A stretch of DNA of 24,893 nt from an uncultured Eubacteriales bacterium (GTDB taxonomy: Bacteria > Bacillota > Clostridia > Oscillospirales > QAMX01), in contig URVL01000014.1 in assembly GCA_900551265.1 (NCBI GenBank), forward strand, positions 1-24,893, written 5' to 3'. A program made the translations under genes and the position numbers. Of the stretch, positions 21,415 through 24,893 are shown piece after piece (positions within the stretch are counted from its first letter, which is position 1; each line of letters starts with the position of its first letter). The notes beneath the pieces were generated by a model. The model ran no database searches. It was not told where the DNA came from and was given only the letters and a program-made list of their open reading frames with translations.

Positions 21415-23559
21415 TTAATGTGTGTCAAGATCGAGCGCCCAGGGATGGCTTTCAAATCCGCCCTCGGCTAACACGGAATGCTCCTCCGCCTGTTCCCGCA
21501 GCGTTTTCATACGGCGGGCAAGTTCGATGTCCCGACGGACATCGTCGATGTAATAGGAATAGCCAAACGTCTGGTTGACGCGGCCCATCTGGTAGGGCAT
21601 ATAGTGTGCGGCCCAGATCTCGGAGAGTCTGCGCCAGGGCTCGACGGCTTCCGTCAGTTCATCTATGGCGATGGCTTTTTCCTTTTCATCCCCACTTAAT
21701 TGGTAGACCGCCAGATGCAGCGATGCACTGATTTTCAGTTCATAATACTGCGCAAGGCACGCCCACGCACGGATGTCTTCCAGCACACACGCCAGATCAC
21801 CGCCGCGATACTCCGGTTCAATCACAGCGTCAAGGTCCGACGCACAGGTGAGCAGCTCGCGCGCAAAACCACCGATTGTGGCAATGATGCGGCGTGCGTC
21901 TTCCGCATCTGCCGGCTTGCCCTCGCAAATGAGCTTTGCCGTATCCTGTATACTGATGGTGCCGGAGCCAGGCATGGACGGCGTATCGATAAAGTGCTGC
22001 ACGGTATGAAACCCAAAGGTGGTCAGCAGGCTTTCGGGATGCCATTGAAAATCGTAATCGACCCAGTGCAGCCGGGAAACAGCACAAATCGTACGAACGC
22101 CCAGTTCTAATCCATGCAGAACCAACTCGCCGCAGGATGTGCCGTAACGCCGGCAGCAAACCCGTACCCAGTGTTCGCGCGGCAGGTCGGGATGATAGCC
22201 CAAACGTCCGAGAGTCTGGAATTGCAAAAAGTGCCGTTCAAAATCGTATTTCCAGTCCATGTGCGTATGAGGCACGTGCTGGAAATCACGCGCCCAGACA
22301 TATCCGTCCGCGCCCCAGTAGAATCCCGCGACGTAGCTTTTTTTCATCCCGCGAATATATTCTGCTACAAACGCCGGGTCGGCGCCGCGCAGGGTCTGAA
22401 AATCGTCATTGCGCACGGTGTAAATCACCCTTGTCTTTGTGACGTCCATATCCTTCCATGCACCCCAAAGATCTTCAAACTGCGGGTGCGGATGGGAATA
22501 CATGTGCGCATTGGAATACTTCCAGGAAATCAGCTTATCGTTCCCCGGATATTTTTCGATAAATTGCTTTTGTGCGACGCGGCCGTTTGACATATTTGTA
22601 CGGTGAATAAAAGGGAGCGGAACGTTGAGTTCCTGAATGGCCGCAAGATACGTATCTGTCACCCATTCCTCTGTCTCCTCGGCGGAGCCGATCAGTTCTT
22701 CGCTGTTGGAAGTACCAAGGCCGGTGAGATTTGGATAGGTACGTATCAACGTCTTGATTGCCTCACGGAAGTAGTCGCGAATCAGCGGATCGTATTGACG
22801 AAGCCCCTGACGAAACCGATTCGACGCGGGAATCGCTGTTTGCTCCGGAAGCCCCAGGCCTCGTGCAATAGCAGGCGTAATACGCAGGTTCCATGTGATA
22901 AGATAGGTTGCAATACCGCGGTTTTTCGCATATGTAAAGATAAAGTCAAAGACTGTACGGAAACGCTCGAGCTCTATGTCGGAATAGGGCGTTGCGTCCG
23001 GGTATTTTGGAATGCGGAACATCATTTCAAACGGGTTCATTGACCAGATGGAGAGCAGGTTATATCGATTTTCCGCTAAAAAATCAATATACGCACGCCA
23101 AAACTCAATATCGAGAACGGTCTTTTCGTTTTCCCGGAAGGGATCGCCCTCCCCGAAAGGCTCGTAAGGCCAGTTAAATTTTATACCGCGTTTTTCAAGA
23201 AACGGCGTACCATCCCGGTCGGTGATGGCGTCATAACCTTCCAGCGTAATGATCTCTGCGAGTTCCAGGAGCCCATACATGGCGCCGACACGGTCGGAGG
23301 CGTTTAAATAAATCGCCCGGTCCCGTACACGGATTTGATAGGATTCCGCAGGCAGTGTCGATGCGGCGCGAAACCCTGCAAACGTGAGAACCAGCGCACG
23401 TACGCTCTCATCACCCGTAAATTCGTCACGGCGCAGCACGGTGCTGCGGATACCGGCAAGATCAAGCGCGGCGCGAAAACGCCGCATCCCAAAGCAAATG
23501 GGATCGTCAGGATCGGGTCCCTTTTCAAAGTGGCGCAGTCTATCCCAGTAAATCAGCAT
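21415..23559 (-). CDS. Predicted glycoside hydrolase, GH67/GH20-like, family unresolved
   Basis: A 714-residue cytoplasmic protein without signal peptide. The N-terminal ~110 residues end in RVGAMYGLLELAEII, resembling the alpha/beta domain before the barrel in GH20 and GH67 enzymes. The barrel then begins with FLEKRGIKFNWP (120-131), with WRAYIDFLAENRYNLLSIW at 154-172. TYPNLTGLGTSNSEELIG at 274-291 is placed like the catalytic strand, with Glu287/Glu288 as acid candidates. The last ~250 residues are probably helical. An alpha-glucuronidase-like or hexosaminidase-like activity is possible, but I cannot assign a family or substrate. AAGGAGAAGAAC precedes the start; the partial glycosidase-like gene ends 10 bases upstream. 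Confidence 0.7.
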   Translation of the reverse strand: MLIYWDRLRHFEKGPDPDDPICFGMRRFRAALDLAGIRSTVLRRDEFTGDESVRALVLTFAGFRAASTLPAESYQIRVRDRAIYLNASDRVGAMYGLLELAEIITLEGYDAITDRDGTPFLEKRGIKFNWPYEPFGEGDPFRENEKTVLDIEFWRAYIDFLAENRYNLLSIWSMNPFEMMFRIPKYPDATPYSDIELERFRTVFDFIFTYAKNRGIATYLITWNLRITPAIARGLGLPEQTAIPASNRFRQGLRQYDPLIRDYFREAIKTLIRTYPNLTGLGTSNSEELIGSAEETEEWVTDTYLAAIQELNVPLPFIHRTNMSNGRVAQKQFIEKYPGNDKLISWKYSNAHMYSHPHPQFEDLWGAWKDMDVTKTRVIYTVRNDDFQTLRGADPAFVAEYIRGMKKSYVAGFYWGADGYVWARDFQHVPHTHMDWKYDFERHFLQFQTLGRLGYHPDLPREHWVRVCCRRYGTSCGELVLHGLELGVRTICAVSRLHWVDYDFQWHPESLLTTFGFHTVQHFIDTPSMPGSGTISIQDTAKLICEGKPADAEDARRIIATIGGFARELLTCASDLDAVIEPEYRGGDLACVLEDIRAWACLAQYYELKISASLHLAVYQLSGDEKEKAIAIDELTEAVEPWRRLSEIWAAHYMPYQMGRVNQTFGYSYYIDDVRRDIELARRMKTLREQAEEHSVLAEGGFESHPWALDLDTH

Positions 23560-23569
23560 GTTCTTCTCC

Positions 23570-24893
23570 TTAGTAATCTATTACAGCGGCATCAAAAAGG
23601 CCGAGACGCGGAACTGTAAGCGTAACGCGGCCATCTGCAAACGTATAGTCGAGATTCTGGCCCGTCGCCATACTGTAAATACGAACCGGCGCTTTTGGCA
23701 CAGCCATGTTGCATGTCACATCGCAGGGAATCGGATGGAAGAAGCTGTTGCCAAAGTGCCCGCTGGCGTTGACAAAACTCAAAAGCTCTGTTTTGAAATC
23801 CGGCGTAATCATGACAGCAATCTCAATCATGGGGCTGAAATCACCGCGGACACGGCGTGCAGAAGCGTAGCGTTCCAAAAGACCATCCATAAATTTGAAA
23901 GTGTTTGCATACCCCTGACGGTAGTAAAATTCACCGGCATACCATGGCACATAGATCGCCGTACCGTGAGACGTATAGCCGGGAAGATCGGTGGTCTGCG
24001 TATAATAGCAGCGTTCCGGCGGGCCAAAGGGGGATGGCGGGATAAAGGAAAGATGACGCTCTACGCCGGACGCGTAGGCGTGATAAAGATATGTTCCGTC
24101 AAGTGCGACAAGCTGTTCATCCGGTGCGAAGCCGGGAAGCTGGTCGTTCGGCGTTATTTTAAAGTATGAACCGCGTGCGTCGTCCCGTACGTTCAGACAG
24201 CGTTCGACGCCGAGGCAGGAGAGCGCGGGTGTTTTCCGGCGCTCGTAGTGTTCATCATAGAAACCGGTCTCGCCGGTCGCGATGACGGTGCCGCCGTTGG
24301 CGACAAAGGTATCAATCATTGCAGCGCGTGAGTCGGACATATAGCGGTCGTCTGGCAGGATCAGCGTGGTATAGCGCGACAGACCTACAGCCTCCATACG
24401 CGACGCGTAGATTGCGTCAAATGGAAAATGCCCCTCCGTCAGGGCACGGTACCAACCGCGGTACTCAGCAGTTGTGTGGCCGTCATGCGCTTCCGGGCGG
24501 ATAATTGCAACGCGGGAGCAGGGAACAACGCCATCGAGCAGTTTTTCGTGGCGGTGGTGAAAGGCAAACATCTCACGCACACATCCCTGCGCACTTTTGT
24601 CCTCTGCGTTGTCCAGCCGCCCTATCAGGTAATAATCCGGACTGCCGCCGTTTGCAAAACCCTGCGCCAGGCGCAGCATGTGCTGTGCAGGGGAGACGGA
24701 GACCAGGCGGAGAGGGAAGTCAATAAAATCAACGTCACAATTCGACTGACGATAGCCGGGATAAGACGCCCGTACCAGTTTTGACTGTTCAGATCCGATA
24801 TACTGCCAATGAGGCAGACCGCGGTCAAGCGCAGTAGAATCCTCCTCGCGCATATAGGCGCTGTCGGTTGTATAGGTATCACGGTGAATGAGA
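23570..24893 (-). CDS. Glycosidase-like protein with beta-galactosidase trimerisation-like domain (partial)
   Basis: The frame stays open to the window edge, so the N-terminal part, probably including most of any catalytic barrel, is missing. An ATG at 24853 is internal, since in-frame codons continue upstream. The segment coded about 24514-24200 (SRVAIIRPE, TTLILPDDRYM, FVANGGTVIATGETGFYD) looks like the class I glutamine-amidotransferase-like fold of the GH42 trimerisation domain. A beta-sheet C-terminal domain ends VTLTVPRLGLFDAAVIDY. The gene runs into the GH67/GH20-like gene with 10 bases between. A beta-galactosidase or alpha-fucosidase-type superfamily member is likely; the substrate is unknown. 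Confidence 0.65.
   Translation of the reverse strand, partial: LIHRDTYTTDSAYMREEDSTALDRGLPHWQYIGSEQSKLVRASYPGYRQSNCDVDFIDFPLRLVSVSPAQHMLRLAQGFANGGSPDYYLIGRLDNAEDKSAQGCVREMFAFHHRHEKLLDGVVPCSRVAIIRPEAHDGHTTAEYRGWYRALTEGHFPFDAIYASRMEAVGLSRYTTLILPDDRYMSDSRAAMIDTFVANGGTVIATGETGFYDEHYERRKTPALSCLGVERCLNVRDDARGSYFKITPNDQLPGFAPDEQLVALDGTYLYHAYASGVERHLSFIPPSPFGPPERCYYTQTTDLPGYTSHGTAIYVPWYAGEFYYRQGYANTFKFMDGLLERYASARRVRGDFSPMIEIAVMITPDFKTELLSFVNASGHFGNSFFHPIPCDVTCNMAVPKAPVRIYSMATGQNLDYTFADGRVTLTVPRLGLFDAAVIDY

Noticed and set aside
22114..22590. Forward ORF (158 codons) inside the GH67/GH20-like gene
   Set aside because: It is antisense to a gene with consistent domain structure; no promoter or ribosome binding site was seen.
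1..24893. CRISPR array, insertion sequence, tRNA or rRNA genes
   Set aside because: No regularly spaced repeats, transposase motifs, tRNA cloverleafs or rRNA signatures were seen on reading both strands.

Overview
The window looks like a chromosomal segment of a low- to mid-GC Gram-positive anaerobe of class Clostridia (Bacillota), probably a gut Oscillospiraceae/Ruminococcaceae- or Christensenellales-like lineage. This rests on the S10-spc-alpha gene order, strong GGAGG ribosome binding sites, the zinc forms of S14, S4, L36, L24 and adenylate kinase, and the DUF421/DUF4363 membrane pair. I cannot assign a genus.

Positions 1-11105 are one continuous forward ribosomal super-operon. It starts with the last codons of rpsC and runs rplP-rpmC-rpsQ-rplN-rplX-rplE-rpsZ-rpsH-rplF-rplR-rpsE-rpmD-rplO-secY-adk-map-infA-rpmJ-rpsM-rpsK-rpsD-rpoA-rplQ. 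A strong intrinsic terminator closes it right after rplQ. Most junctions are short or overlapping. The exceptions are two spacers that can fold: rpmD-rplO (a hairpin) and rpsD-rpoA (a possible multi-branched leader abutting the rpoA Shine-Dalgarno).

Positions 11106-12182 are gene-poor. They hold a reverse-strand ribbon-helix-helix regulator, an AT-rich block of short palindromes upstream of it, a good sigma-A-type promoter pointing the other way, a doubtful forward ORF with one membrane helix and a zinc-finger-like motif, and three perfect hairpins.

Positions 12121-19041 are forward genes. A promoter with a perfect TTGACA box precedes galE and a sugar-phosphate nucleotidyltransferase, which form a UDP-sugar module. 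These are followed by alaS, a HIT-family protein, a TRM11-like methyltransferase and a SASA-type carbohydrate esterase. A perfect 46-bp palindrome at 19068-19113 is a bidirectional terminator between converging transcripts.

Positions 19109-24893 are a reverse-strand operon, read from the right edge: a partial glycosidase-like protein with a beta-galactosidase trimerisation-like domain, a 714-residue GH67/GH20-like glycosidase of unresolved family, glycerate 2-kinase, a DUF421 membrane protein and a DUF4363 protein. The glycosidases and glycerate kinase suggest sugar or uronic-acid use, but that link is inference. No rRNA, tRNA, CRISPR array, prophage or insertion sequence was seen. The points most worth a second look are the rpsD-rpoA leader, the unresolved glycosidase pair, the RHH regulator with its palindromic region, and the 13-bp inverted repeat enclosing the DUF421 start.
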